The notes under the pieces: model-generated
What the model was told of the DNA's origin: nothing
The model's input: only the letters and a program-made list of their open reading frames with translations
Database searches by the model: none
Part shown: positions 37,768 to 45,980 of the stretch, in pieces
Layout: the number at the start of each line of letters is the position of its first letter
Position numbering within the stretch: the stretch's first letter is position 1
Translations under genes and position numbers: made by a program
NCBI GenBank assembly: GCA_947175545.1
Contig: CAMWNI010000001.1
Location: 1 to 64,000 of the forward strand
Length of the DNA stretch: 64,000 bases
DNA from: an uncultured Porphyromonadaceae bacterium
GTDB lineage: Bacteria; Bacteroidota; Bacteroidia; Bacteroidales; Muribaculaceae
Reading direction: 5' to 3'

Positions 37768-38922
37768 TCAAAGGGTTGTGCCGTCGGAGCGGAGGGTACG
37801 TACGGTCAGGTTCTTTCCACGCTTTTCGATAACGGTCATGGTCGCATTTTCGGGGCCGGGACCGCCGCCGACAATCACGGGCCAGGGATTACCCTCGGCG
37901 CCGACGGGAATGTAGTTATACTCATGAGTGTGGCCGCAGACATTGACATCAAAGCGACCGTGGCGCTTGAGTTCGTCACCCCAGAGTTCTGTACAGGGCT
38001 GATACTTATCAGTATTGCCCCAGACGGGGATATGATGAAGCAACACCCTGTTGCGCGCCTTTCTGTAAGGCTTGGAGGTCAGTTCTCGGCGCAGGAAGTC
38101 GAGCTGTTCATTTCGCAGGGCCGTAAAGTCGTTCAAGCCATAGTACACCCAAGTGTCGTCCGGCTTGTCCTCGCCGCAGTCAAGAGTGACAAAGCGGATA
38201 CCAGCCAGAGTGAACGCACCGTAGGTTTTACCGCCGGGGCGGTCAAAGAGCGACGGCATGCCTGAAGAATAGGCATTGCGGATTTCATGGTTCCCCCGAA
38301 TAAAGAGCGACGGATTCTCAGCCAGATTGAACGCACGGGCAAGATAGTGAAGTTCATTGACGGCGGCCTCGCGCGAGGGAGGCTCCGACAGACAGTCGCC
38401 ATTGAACACTATCAGGTCATGCGGGATACGGGAGGCCAGGTCGGCCATTGCCGTTATAGTCGGTCTATGGTTGTGGAGGTCATTAAGCACAATGACGGTG
38501 AAATCGCCCGAGTTTTCAGCGGGAACAGTAAACCGATAGAACGGAGTGACGGCCTCACGTCCGAATTTTTTCGAATAGGCATGATTCTCAAGAATTTCAC
38601 GCGCACGCACGCGATAGAAATATGTTCTGCCTGGAGTCAGCGAGTCAAGGCGCACTTTATGCTCCAGGTCATGCACCACTTCCTGACCGGCCAGCAGCTG
38701 ACGCGCGCTGCGCAGGTCAACTGTGTCGGTTCCGAATTCGACGGCCGTAGTGCAGAGTCCCCGGGTCTGGTACATCACCGTAGCCCCGTCAGAAGCAACA
38801 TTCTGCAAGTATGGCTCATGCCAAAACAGCACACTGTCAGCAACCACCTCTCCGGCCGCTGCCGAATGAATACCAACTGACGTCACCAGCGTAAGCATGG
38901 CTTTAACAATCATATTCTTCAT
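37768..38922 (-). CDS. Exported calcineurin-like metallophosphatase with fibronectin-like domain
   Basis: 384 aa with a signal peptide (cleavage near HSAAA). An N-terminal fibronectin-III-like domain (about 30-135) precedes a calcineurin-like phosphoesterase domain (about 140-384). Metal motifs are VIVLNDLHNHRP, VFNGDCLS, IRGNHEIR, LLHHIPVWG and VCGHTHEYN. The first motif has Asp-Leu-His in place of the usual DxH, which still conserves the ligands. By architecture it resembles purple acid phosphatases; the substrate is unknown. A -7 TAACTTTG (complement of 38931-38938) is only 8 bases before the ATG. Confidence 0.85.
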   Translation of the reverse strand: MKNMIVKAMLTLVTSVGIHSAAAGEVVADSVLFWHEPYLQNVASDGATVMYQTRGLCTTAVEFGTDTVDLRSARQLLAGQEVVHDLEHKVRLDSLTPGRTYFYRVRAREILENHAYSKKFGREAVTPFYRFTVPAENSGDFTVIVLNDLHNHRPTITAMADLASRIPHDLIVFNGDCLSEPPSREAAVNELHYLARAFNLAENPSLFIRGNHEIRNAYSSGMPSLFDRPGGKTYGAFTLAGIRFVTLDCGEDKPDDTWVYYGLNDFTALRNEQLDFLRRELTSKPYRKARNRVLLHHIPVWGNTDKYQPCTELWGDELKRHGRFDVNVCGHTHEYNYIPVGAEGNPWPVIVGGGPGPENATMTVIEKRGKNLTVRTLRSDGTTL

Positions 38923-38974
38923 AACATGAGCAAAGTTACGAAGAAATCATGAAAATCGCGATGTGAATTTAAGA

Positions 38975-40255
38975 CTATTTTCGGATTTTAATGAGGTCCG
39001 ACAGCAACGATAGCGGAGTGCGGTGAATGGTTGGCGCTGTCATGTAAAGAGTAACCACGAAAGTGACGAATGTTGCGGCAAACTGACCCCAGACAAGCAG
39101 TATCAGGCCGTCCGTACGGCCAAGAAACGGCAAGGTGACAATCAATGCCACGAGCGCAACCACGTCACGCACAACCTCACTGACAACCAACAGGCGAGAC
39201 CGGCCGACGGCAAGCATGAAGTTACAGTACAATCCACAAAGGACCACAAAGATTCCGCGCCCCATAAGAATCCGGAACAGCGGAATGGCCGCGTCCCATT
39301 TCGTGCCGAACAGCAGATGAAAACAAGGTGTAGCCAGCACGATGGCGAGAATGAAAGTCGGGAACAGCAGCAGCGAGACCTTGCGGTGGATCGTGCGCGT
39401 CATGTTCGCCAGGCGCTCAGGCTGGTCCTGCACCTCGCTCAGGGCGGGCAGGAACGAGGATGTTATCACCTGACTGAGCGATGCAGACGCCATTTTGCTC
39501 CATTTATCGGCCTGGGAATAGATGCCGAGCGGCACCATGCCGACTTTATGGCCGACAAAAAAAGGTATGATGTTCTGAAAAACAGTGTTCAGAAACGACT
39601 GGACCATCACTCCGGACCCGACGGAGAAGAATGACCGCAAGACGGCGACAGAGAAGAACATCAGCGGGCGCCAGCGGATGAAAAGCCAAAGAAGCAACGT
39701 GCGGAAACCGGCCATGGCCACCTGCTGCCAGACAAGAGCCCAGGCGTCACAACGCGTAAAAGCAAGCCATAGGCCGACGGCAGCGCCCATAATCTGGCCC
39801 AGAAGGTTGGCCAAAGCAACCGGACGGACATTGAGCATCTTCACCATGCGGTTGGTCTGTACAATGCCGGCCGCGTTGAGAATAAAGGTCAGAAACATGA
39901 CGCGCGCCAGGGGAATCAGACGCAGGTCATTCTGATTCCACCGGGCAATCAGCGGCGCGCAGAACCAAAGAACAATAAAGAGACCGACGGCCATCATCAT
40001 GTTGAACCAGAAGATGGTCGAATAGTCACGCTCAGAGGGTGCTTTGCGCTGAATCAGGGCCGAGGCAAACCCGCTGTCGACAAACATTGAGGCAAACGCC
40101 TGAAAAACAAGTACAGCGCCAACAAGACCAAAGTCTTCCTTGGAAATCAACCGGGCCAGTATAATTCCGGTAACGCCATAGAGCAACTGGGCCGAAATTT
40201 TATCGACCAGATTCCACTTGATGGCGCCGACGGTTCTTTGCTTGAGCGAGGTCAC
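38975..40255 (-). CDS. Lipopolysaccharide/polysaccharide flippase (MOP family)
   Basis: 426 aa with about 12 membrane segments. KQRTVGAIKWNLVDKISAQ and GIILARLISKEDFGLVGAVLVFQAFA identify the PST/WzxC-type exporter group. By family it flips lipid-linked oligosaccharides outward across the inner membrane. It overlaps the upstream DUF2807 gene by 4 bases. It ends the long minus-strand run; no glycosyltransferase is nearby. Confidence 0.85.
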   Translation of the reverse strand: MTSLKQRTVGAIKWNLVDKISAQLLYGVTGIILARLISKEDFGLVGAVLVFQAFASMFVDSGFASALIQRKAPSERDYSTIFWFNMMMAVGLFIVLWFCAPLIARWNQNDLRLIPLARVMFLTFILNAAGIVQTNRMVKMLNVRPVALANLLGQIMGAAVGLWLAFTRCDAWALVWQQVAMAGFRTLLLWLFIRWRPLMFFSVAVLRSFFSVGSGVMVQSFLNTVFQNIIPFFVGHKVGMVPLGIYSQADKWSKMASASLSQVITSSFLPALSEVQDQPERLANMTRTIHRKVSLLLFPTFILAIVLATPCFHLLFGTKWDAAIPLFRILMGRGIFVVLCGLYCNFMLAVGRSRLLVVSEVVRDVVALVALIVTLPFLGRTDGLILLVWGQFAATFVTFVVTLYMTAPTIHRTPLSLLSDLIKIRK

Positions 40256-40950
40256 TCAATCATCTGGATTTTAACTCCGACGGTTTTCTGAGAGATTTCC
40301 GGAGTGCCTTTGATATAGACCGTGCCTGAGCCGGCGCCCTTGATTTTAAGGGTCTTGACGGCCCAGACTCCGACCGTGCCGGTGCCGGTACACCAGACAT
40401 AGCCGTCAGTCGCGCGCAGGGCATCGGCCTGAATCACACCGGTGCCGGTCAGTTTCAGCGAAGCCTTGTTGCAGTCACCGCTGAGGGCAACAACCCCGTG
40501 GCCGCTGAGAATCGAACCCTCGACCTCGCCGGCCTTGATGTCTCGCACGCTGACACGCCCGTTGCCGATTACGAGGGCAGAAAAGCGCGCACCGGCCTCC
40601 GGCGCATTGACAATCAAAGTGCTGTCTCCTTCGTTTTCAACCTTGGTCAGATAAGAAGAATAGACCCGAACCGAGGGAAGTTCGCGGGGGACGGAGACTT
40701 GCTCGTCAGGCACACGCAAATGGAGCGTCAGCTTTCGCCCGGAGCCGGAAGCTTCGACCCAGCTGAGTTGCTCTTCGGCAATGCCGCTGATAAGAATCAT
40801 GCCGGCGCTATCGGCCGACGACACATATTCGACATTCAACGGGCCGCGGACTTTCAGTTCCTGAAAGTCATGGGTCTTCAACGCGAGCGGGCCGGCAGCC
40901 AAGGCGGCCACAGGCATCAGAAGGAAGGAAATAAAACTGAGAATTTTCAT
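40252..40950 (-). CDS. Exported DUF2807 (GIN-domain) protein
   Basis: 232 aa with a signal peptide (cleavage after ALA). It starts like DUF2807 proteins, with THDFQELKVRGPLNVEY, and continues as a right-handed beta-helix-like series (LVIGNGRVSVRDIKAGE, LKLTGTGVIQADALRA, WCTGTGTVGVWAV, IKGAGSGTVYIKG). It is a putative surface or periplasmic adhesin-like protein of unknown role. It is coupled by 4 bases to its paralogue upstream. Confidence 0.83.
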   Translation of the reverse strand: MKILSFISFLLMPVAALAAGPLALKTHDFQELKVRGPLNVEYVSSADSAGMILISGIAEEQLSWVEASGSGRKLTLHLRVPDEQVSVPRELPSVRVYSSYLTKVENEGDSTLIVNAPEAGARFSALVIGNGRVSVRDIKAGEVEGSILSGHGVVALSGDCNKASLKLTGTGVIQADALRATDGYVWCTGTGTVGVWAVKTLKIKGAGSGTVYIKGTPEISQKTVGVKIQMIE

Positions 40951-41645
40951 TTTACAAAACGGATGTTACGGCTACACTCACTGCTGATTTGAAGGTCGCC
41001 GGAAGTTTTCTGCCTCTTGATGGCAATCTTGCCGGTCCCACAGTTACTGAGTTGCATTTTATTAAACGACGCACGTACTCCGGTAACGTCACCCGTACCG
41101 GAATTGGAAATCGAACACTCTGCGGACTTCACTTTGGCTTCGACATCGCCGGTTCCCGTATTATTGATAATCAACCGGTTGACCTTCCCGCTATCAATAT
41201 CGACGTCGCCGGTGCCGGAATTGCGGATTGTAAGCGTCTTGAGGTTGATTCGGTCAATATCAACGTCGCCGGTGCCGGAATTTTTGATCTCCATGTCAAC
41301 CGGTGCATTGACTTGCTTGGCCGAAACGTCGCCGGTGCCACTGTTAGTAATCGACGTAATATAGGAATTATGGTAAATCTTGACGGCCGAGACTTTATAG
41401 TTGTTTTTTCTGGCCTTGGTGATCGTCAGGCAGCCCGACGCCGACATGCTGAAACGAAGCGGGGCTTCGACCTCCGACGAGGAATAGACAACCTTGGTGA
41501 CATCAGTCGGCGAATAGATCAACTCAACGTCGGCCTCCGATTTATTTACAATTGCCGTAATTCCCTTATTATAATTGAGGGAATACTTCTTTGCCGATGC
41601 ACAAAGCGGAAGCAAAAAAAGGAGTAAAAGAACCAGTTTTTTCAT
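40947..41645 (-). CDS. Exported DUF2807-type beta-solenoid protein with NSGTGDV repeats
   Basis: 232 aa from the ATG at 41645 (the frame extends to 41693, inside dusB, without a signal sequence). The signal peptide ends near CASA. The C-terminal half has six rungs of 20-21 residues, each carrying N(S/T/C)GTG(D/K)(V/I), predicting a regular beta-helix. It is a paralogue of the next gene, with the same length. Function is unknown; it may be a structural or binding surface. Confidence 0.82.
   Translation of the reverse strand: MKKLVLLLLFLLPLCASAKKYSLNYNKGITAIVNKSEADVELIYSPTDVTKVVYSSSEVEAPLRFSMSASGCLTITKARKNNYKVSAVKIYHNSYITSITNSGTGDVSAKQVNAPVDMEIKNSGTGDVDIDRINLKTLTIRNSGTGDVDIDSGKVNRLIINNTGTGDVEAKVKSAECSISNSGTGDVTGVRASFNKMQLSNCGTGKIAIKRQKTSGDLQISSECSRNIRFVK
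41024..41354 (-). repeat. Six in-frame 60-bp repeats coding the NSGTGDV rungs
   Basis: The core coding the GTG tripeptide recurs at about 41331, 41268, 41208, 41148, 41088 and 41031. Spacing is 63, 60, 60, 60 and about 57 bases. Cores are nearly identical in DNA while the residues between diverge. Confidence 0.85.
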
Positions 41646-41661
41646 ATTGACAAATATGGGT

Positions 41662-42624
41662 TTAAGGGTAAAATTCGTGTTCGACCTCATCAATCAGGCG
41701 CAGCAAAGTTTCGGGATCCGGAGTCTGTAAAAGCTGAATCCGGCGGGCCTTGAAATTCGGAATTCCCTTGAAAAGGGGCGTCACTGCAAGGTGGCGGCGA
41801 ATGTGGAGAATTCCACGCAGCGGGTCAATACGCTCAACGCTCTCGTGAATCTGGCGGCGAAGCAAGTTGAACTGAGTGTGGACATCAAGAGCGCCGCGGC
41901 CGGTCAGTTCGCTGAAAATCCAGGGAGCGCCGATTGACGCGCGCCCCACCATGACGCCGTCGACACCATAGCGGTCAAAAGCATTTTCAACCTGCTCGCG
42001 GGTCTTAATATCGCCATTGCCAATCAGAGGAATGGACAGTCGGGGATTCTCCTTGACGCGCGCAATCATCTCCCAATCGGCCTCGCCGTTATACATTTGC
42101 GAACGGGTGCGCCCGTGGACCGTCAGCGCCCTAATCCCGCAATCCTGAAGCCGCTCGGCAAGGTCAACGATGATGCGGCTGTCATGGTCCCACCCCAGAC
42201 GCGTCTTTACTGTCACGGGGATATTGACCGCCTTAACAACGGCCTCCGTAATGGCCAGCATTTTCGGGACGTCACGCAACAAGCCCGCTCCGGCGCCCTT
42301 GCCGGCCACTTTCTTGACCGGACATCCAAAATTGATATCGATGATATCCGGTCGGGCCTCTTCGACGATTTTTGCGGCCTCGACCATCACGTCAGGCTCA
42401 CGGCCATAAATCTGGATTGCGACGGGGCGCTCAGCAGGGTTGATTTCGAGCTTGCGCGTCGTCGCGGCAATGTTGCGAATCAGGGCGTCAGCACTGACAA
42501 ACTCAGTGTAGACCATGTCGGCCCCCGATTCCTTAGCAATCAGGCGGAAAGAGGCGTCAGTAACATCCTCCATCGGGGCGAGCATCACCGGGCGCTCGCC
42601 AAGCTCAACGGGTCCGATTTTCAT
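41662..42624 (-). CDS. dusB: tRNA-dihydrouridine synthase (DusB-like)
   Basis: 320 aa flavoenzyme that reduces uridine to dihydrouridine in tRNA D-loops. FMN-barrel motifs are APMEDVTDASFR, the catalytic Cys in DINFGCPVKKV, KTRLGWD, LTVHGRTRSQMY, GNGDIKT and DGVMVGRAS. Length matches the DusB type. It is coupled by 4 bases to murI upstream and lies 16 bases before the DUF2807 gene. Confidence 0.93.
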   Translation of the reverse strand: MKIGPVELGERPVMLAPMEDVTDASFRLIAKESGADMVYTEFVSADALIRNIAATTRKLEINPAERPVAIQIYGREPDVMVEAAKIVEEARPDIIDINFGCPVKKVAGKGAGAGLLRDVPKMLAITEAVVKAVNIPVTVKTRLGWDHDSRIIVDLAERLQDCGIRALTVHGRTRSQMYNGEADWEMIARVKENPRLSIPLIGNGDIKTREQVENAFDRYGVDGVMVGRASIGAPWIFSELTGRGALDVHTQFNLLRRQIHESVERIDPLRGILHIRRHLAVTPLFKGIPNFKARRIQLLQTPDPETLLRLIDEVEHEFYP

Positions 42625-43454
42625 AGGGTAATACTTTCTGCTTCAATGTGACGACTGAGGAACAACGAACCCATTTCGGAAAATTTGGCGGCCGATTCCG
42701 TCGTCAGGTAGCGACACGTTCCGCCACGGCTCACCCTGGCGTTCATCTCGGGATGGCGCACAAGATAGTCCCGAAGCGAGCGGGCAACTATGTCGCCCTG
42801 AGTGACGACACAAACGTCCGTCGGGACCGCCTTGCGAATTTTCCGAATCAGCAGCGGATAGTGCGTGCAACCAAGCAACGCGGTGTCAATGGCCGAATCG
42901 CGGCTGAGGAGCGAAAAGACATATTTATGGACAAAATAGTCCGCACCGGGGCCATCCGCCTCGCGATTTTCAACCAATGGCACCCACATTGGACATTCCT
43001 GGCCCGTCACGCGGAAATCCGGATAAAGTTTGGCAACTTCCATGTCATAGCTGCGGGAGCGAATTGTGCCGGGCGTGCCGAACAGTCCGATATGGCCCGT
43101 GTGCGTAATATCGCCGAGTGCCTCAACCGTCGGTCTGATAATGCCAAGAACGCGACGCTCGGGGTCAATTGCAGGCAAATCGTTCTGCTGAATTGTGCGC
43201 AAGGCCTTTGCCGACGCCGTGTTGCAACCGAGAATAACCAGATGGCATCCTTCCTGAAACAGACGTCGGACGGCCTGGAGCGTAAACTGGTAGACAACCT
43301 CGAAGGAACGAGTGCCATACGGCGCACGCGCGTTGTCGCCCAAATACAAGTAGTCAGGCTCAGGCATCATCCGCCTGATTCCATCAAGAATTGTCAGTCC
43401 GCCATAGCCGGAATCAAAAATTCCGATTGGCCCGGGTTGTGAAGACAGGTTCAC
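42621..43454 (-). CDS. murI: Glutamate racemase
   Basis: 277 aa. It makes D-glutamate for peptidoglycan in the cytoplasm. The N-terminal [14 protein letters not shown], the two catalytic cysteines in [10 protein letters not shown] and LGCTHYPLL, and NARAPYG are all present. It overlaps mscL and dusB by 4 bases each. Together with the exported dipeptide epimerase gene further left, the window covers both making and scavenging D-Glu. Confidence 0.95.
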   Translation of the reverse strand: MNLSSQPGPIGIFDSGYGGLTILDGIRRMMPEPDYLYLGDNARAPYGTRSFEVVYQFTLQAVRRLFQEGCHLVILGCNTASAKALRTIQQNDLPAIDPERRVLGIIRPTVEALGDITHTGHIGLFGTPGTIRSRSYDMEVAKLYPDFRVTGQECPMWVPLVENREADGPGADYFVHKYVFSLLSRDSAIDTALLGCTHYPLLIRKIRKAVPTDVCVVTQGDIVARSLRDYLVRHPEMNARVSRGGTCRYLTTESAAKFSEMGSLFLSRHIEAESITL

Positions 43455-43885
43455 TGCTTATTTTTCAGCAAATCGCGAATTTCGGTCAACAGCACTTCTT
43501 CCTTGGTCGGTTCGGGGGCGGGAGCAGGAGCTTCAGCCACGGCCTCCTCTTTCTTCTTAAATTTCATCATGACGCGAAGAGCCACGAAGATACTGAATGC
43601 GATAATCAGGAAGTCAACAACGTTCTGGATAAACATACCGTAGTTGAGCGTAACGGCCTCCTTGACAACCTCACGGGTCGTCGGGTCAATCTCGGCCTTG
43701 GTCAGTTCGGCCGACAAATCAGTGAAGTTTACGCCACCGGTTGCCAGGCCGACAACGGGCATAATAACGTCATTTACAAGCGAGGACACTATTTTGCCGA
43801 ACGCACCGCCGATGATTACACCGACTGCCATATCCACGACATTGCCCTTCATGGCAAAAGCCTTAAAATCAGAAAGAAAACTCAT
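43451..43885 (-). CDS. mscL: Large-conductance mechanosensitive channel
   Basis: 144 aa. It is an inner-membrane pentamer that opens under osmotic downshock. [18 protein letters not shown], then the TM1 gate [21 protein letters not shown], a periplasmic loop, TM2 near residues 80-100 and a charged cytoplasmic helix ending [12 protein letters not shown]-like are seen. The C-terminal linker is Ala/Pro/Glu-rich. Confidence 0.95.
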   Translation of the reverse strand: MSFLSDFKAFAMKGNVVDMAVGVIIGGAFGKIVSSLVNDVIMPVVGLATGGVNFTDLSAELTKAEIDPTTREVVKEAVTLNYGMFIQNVVDFLIIAFSIFVALRVMMKFKKKEEAVAEAPAPAPEPTKEEVLLTEIRDLLKNKQ

Positions 43886-43931
43886 TTTTGTTCAGTATTA
43901 ATATTGCGAAAAAACTTTAGATTCTATATTT

Positions 43932-45170
43932 TTAATTGATAATTTCCATCACGCTGTCCTTGAAGCCGAGGAAATAGAGAACGCCGTCGAGGCCAATGGT
44001 CGAGAGGCTCTGCTTGGCCGTTGCCTTCACTTTAGGTTTGGCGTGGAAAGCGATTCCAAGACCGGCTGTGGCCAGCATGGGAAGGTCGTTCGCTCCGTCA
44101 CCGACGGCAATCGTTTGTGCAATATTGACGTTTTCAACCTGTGCCAACAGTTTTAGCAGTTCAGCCTTGCGTCGGCCGTCAACAACCTCGCCGACATATC
44201 GTCCCGTCAGCTTCCCGTCCGGGCCGACCTCAAGTTCGTTGGCATAGACATAGTCAAAGCCGAATTTCTGTTTCAGATAGTTGCCGAAATAGGTGAAACC
44301 ACCTGACAAAATCGCCGTTTTATAGCCGGCGCGCTTCAGAACGGTCATCATTCGCTCAAGGCCCTCCGTAAACGGCAGCTTTTCGGCAATGTCCTGCATG
44401 ACACTGACGTCAAGTCCCTTCAGCAGCGCAACGCGCTCAGTGAAACTCTCAATGAAGTCAATCTCGCCCCTCATGGCGCGCTCGGTGATTTCCTTGACAC
44501 GGTCGCCGACCCCGGCACGTATGGCCAGCTCATCAATCACTTCCGTTTCAATCAGGGTCGAATCCATATCGAAACAGATCAGACGGCGCGTACGGCGGAA
44601 CACGTTGTCCTCCTGAAAAGAGATGTCAACGTTATGAGTCGACGCAATTTCGAGAAAGCGGCGGCTAAGGTCCGACCGGTCGGCCGGATTGCCGCGCACG
44701 GCCATTTCAATGCAGGTCTTGCTCTTAGGGCCGGCGTCGCACTTCAGAGATATTCGTCCGGTCAGACGCTTGATATTCTCAATGTTCAAGCCCTGGCGCG
44801 CAACCTCGGCCGTCAGCACGGCAATATGGTCAGCCGTCAGGCGGCGACCGAGCATCGTGATAATCCATCGGCTTTTGCCCTGCATGCTGACCCACTGCTC
44901 ATACTCATCGGGGGCAAGCGGCGTAAATCGGGCAATCAGATTAAGCTCCGCAGCCTTGAAAAGCAGTTCCTTCAAAATATAACCCGAGCGGCGCGAATCC
45001 GTGCGAATAAGAATTCCGAGGCTCAGATAATGGTGAATCGTACTCTGGCCGATGTCGAGAATCGTCGCCTCATAGCGTCCGAGAATTTCGGTCAGTGACG
45101 ATGTGATACCGGGACGGTCCGGTCCGGTCACATTGATGAGAATCAGTTCGAGTTCTGGCTTTTCAGTCAT
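43932..45170 (-). CDS. serB: Phosphoserine phosphatase with N-terminal ACT domains
   Basis: 412 aa. It dephosphorylates phosphoserine, the last step of serine synthesis. Two ACT-like regulatory domains (about 5-85 and 100-180) precede the HAD domain. That domain has DMDSTLIETEVIDE (nucleophile Asp), SGGFTYFG and GDGANDLPML. By family it may be allosterically inhibited by serine. It overlaps the kinase-like gene upstream by 4 bases. Confidence 0.94.
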   Translation of the reverse strand: MTEKPELELILINVTGPDRPGITSSLTEILGRYEATILDIGQSTIHHYLSLGILIRTDSRRSGYILKELLFKAAELNLIARFTPLAPDEYEQWVSMQGKSRWIITMLGRRLTADHIAVLTAEVARQGLNIENIKRLTGRISLKCDAGPKSKTCIEMAVRGNPADRSDLSRRFLEIASTHNVDISFQEDNVFRRTRRLICFDMDSTLIETEVIDELAIRAGVGDRVKEITERAMRGEIDFIESFTERVALLKGLDVSVMQDIAEKLPFTEGLERMMTVLKRAGYKTAILSGGFTYFGNYLKQKFGFDYVYANELEVGPDGKLTGRYVGEVVDGRRKAELLKLLAQVENVNIAQTIAVGDGANDLPMLATAGLGIAFHAKPKVKATAKQSLSTIGLDGVLYFLGFKDSVMEIIN

Positions 45171-45976
45171 AGTTTGGAATGGAATTTAACAAGGCCTCTC
45201 ATCGGACGCCCCTCAATTCTGACAATTGACAGTCCGGCAGGACATGCACGGCGTATTTCAGGCTCAAAAGCGGCGGCCACTCCCCCGGTCAGCGCAACGT
45301 CGGTCTCGCCGTAGCGGCCAACAAGAGTCCGGAAGAAGTCACCGAAAATCGAATCCAGAGAAGCCTGCAACAATGGGAAAGAAGTGCTGTGACGGCGGAT
45401 AAAGGGAACAAGGGAGGCCAAAAACGCATTTGCGCGCGGACGGCGATAAACGCCCTCAAGCACTCCGGAATAGGTCAGTCCGGTTTCGCGTTCAAACAGG
45501 TCGCGCAGCGACGGTTCGAACTCTCCGCGGTAAAGTCCGCGCAAAAAGCGTATGGCAATGTTAGCGCCGGAGGCCTCATCGCCGAGTATATAACCCAAAG
45601 GAGGAATATTCCCGACAATGGCGCGGCCGTCATAGAGGCCGGTGTTCGACCCCGTGCCGAGAATGCAGGCAACTCCGCGGCTATGGCCAAGAAGGCTGCG
45701 GGCGGCAGCAAGCAGATCGCTCTCGACTTCAACGGTGTCAGCATCAGGCAGGCAGCAGCGAATCCGCGCGGCAACCTCCACCGATGTCACGCCCGCTCCA
45801 TAGAAATAAACAGCCCGCAGCCGTGGCAGACCGAGCGAGCTGAAACTCTCGCGCAGGTCTGCCGCGGCTGCGGTCAGGGCATTGACTCCGGGAAGCTCGA
45901 ATTCACGGGTTGAACCGTCCGGTGCCAGCAGGCACAGGTGCATCTTCGTGCTTCCGGAGTCAACAATCAGTTGCAT
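45167..45976 (-). CDS. BadF/BcrA-type ATPase, N-acetylglucosamine-kinase-like
   Basis: 269 aa from the ATG at 45976 (MQLIVDSGSTK); the frame extends to 46021 into the upstream gene. ASKHA-fold phosphate motifs are LIVDSGSTKMHL, ILGTGSNTGLYDG, GYILGDEASGANI and ALTGGVAAAF. Members of this group include eukaryote-type GlcNAc kinase. Substrate inference: an amino sugar. It begins 4 bases after the large OB-fold lipoprotein gene and overlaps serB, so it may be co-transcribed with the TonB system. Confidence 0.82.
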   Translation of the reverse strand: MQLIVDSGSTKMHLCLLAPDGSTREFELPGVNALTAAAADLRESFSSLGLPRLRAVYFYGAGVTSVEVAARIRCCLPDADTVEVESDLLAAARSLLGHSRGVACILGTGSNTGLYDGRAIVGNIPPLGYILGDEASGANIAIRFLRGLYRGEFEPSLRDLFERETGLTYSGVLEGVYRRPRANAFLASLVPFIRRHSTSFPLLQASLDSIFGDFFRTLVGRYGETDVALTGGVAAAFEPEIRRACPAGLSIVRIEGRPMRGLVKFHSKL

Positions 45977-45980
45977 CGGG

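Noticed and set aside
41017-41364. Plus-strand open frame with a repeated SPVPEL-like peptide
   Set aside because: It is the reverse-frame shadow of the 60-bp repeats coding the NSGTGDV rungs on the minus strand.
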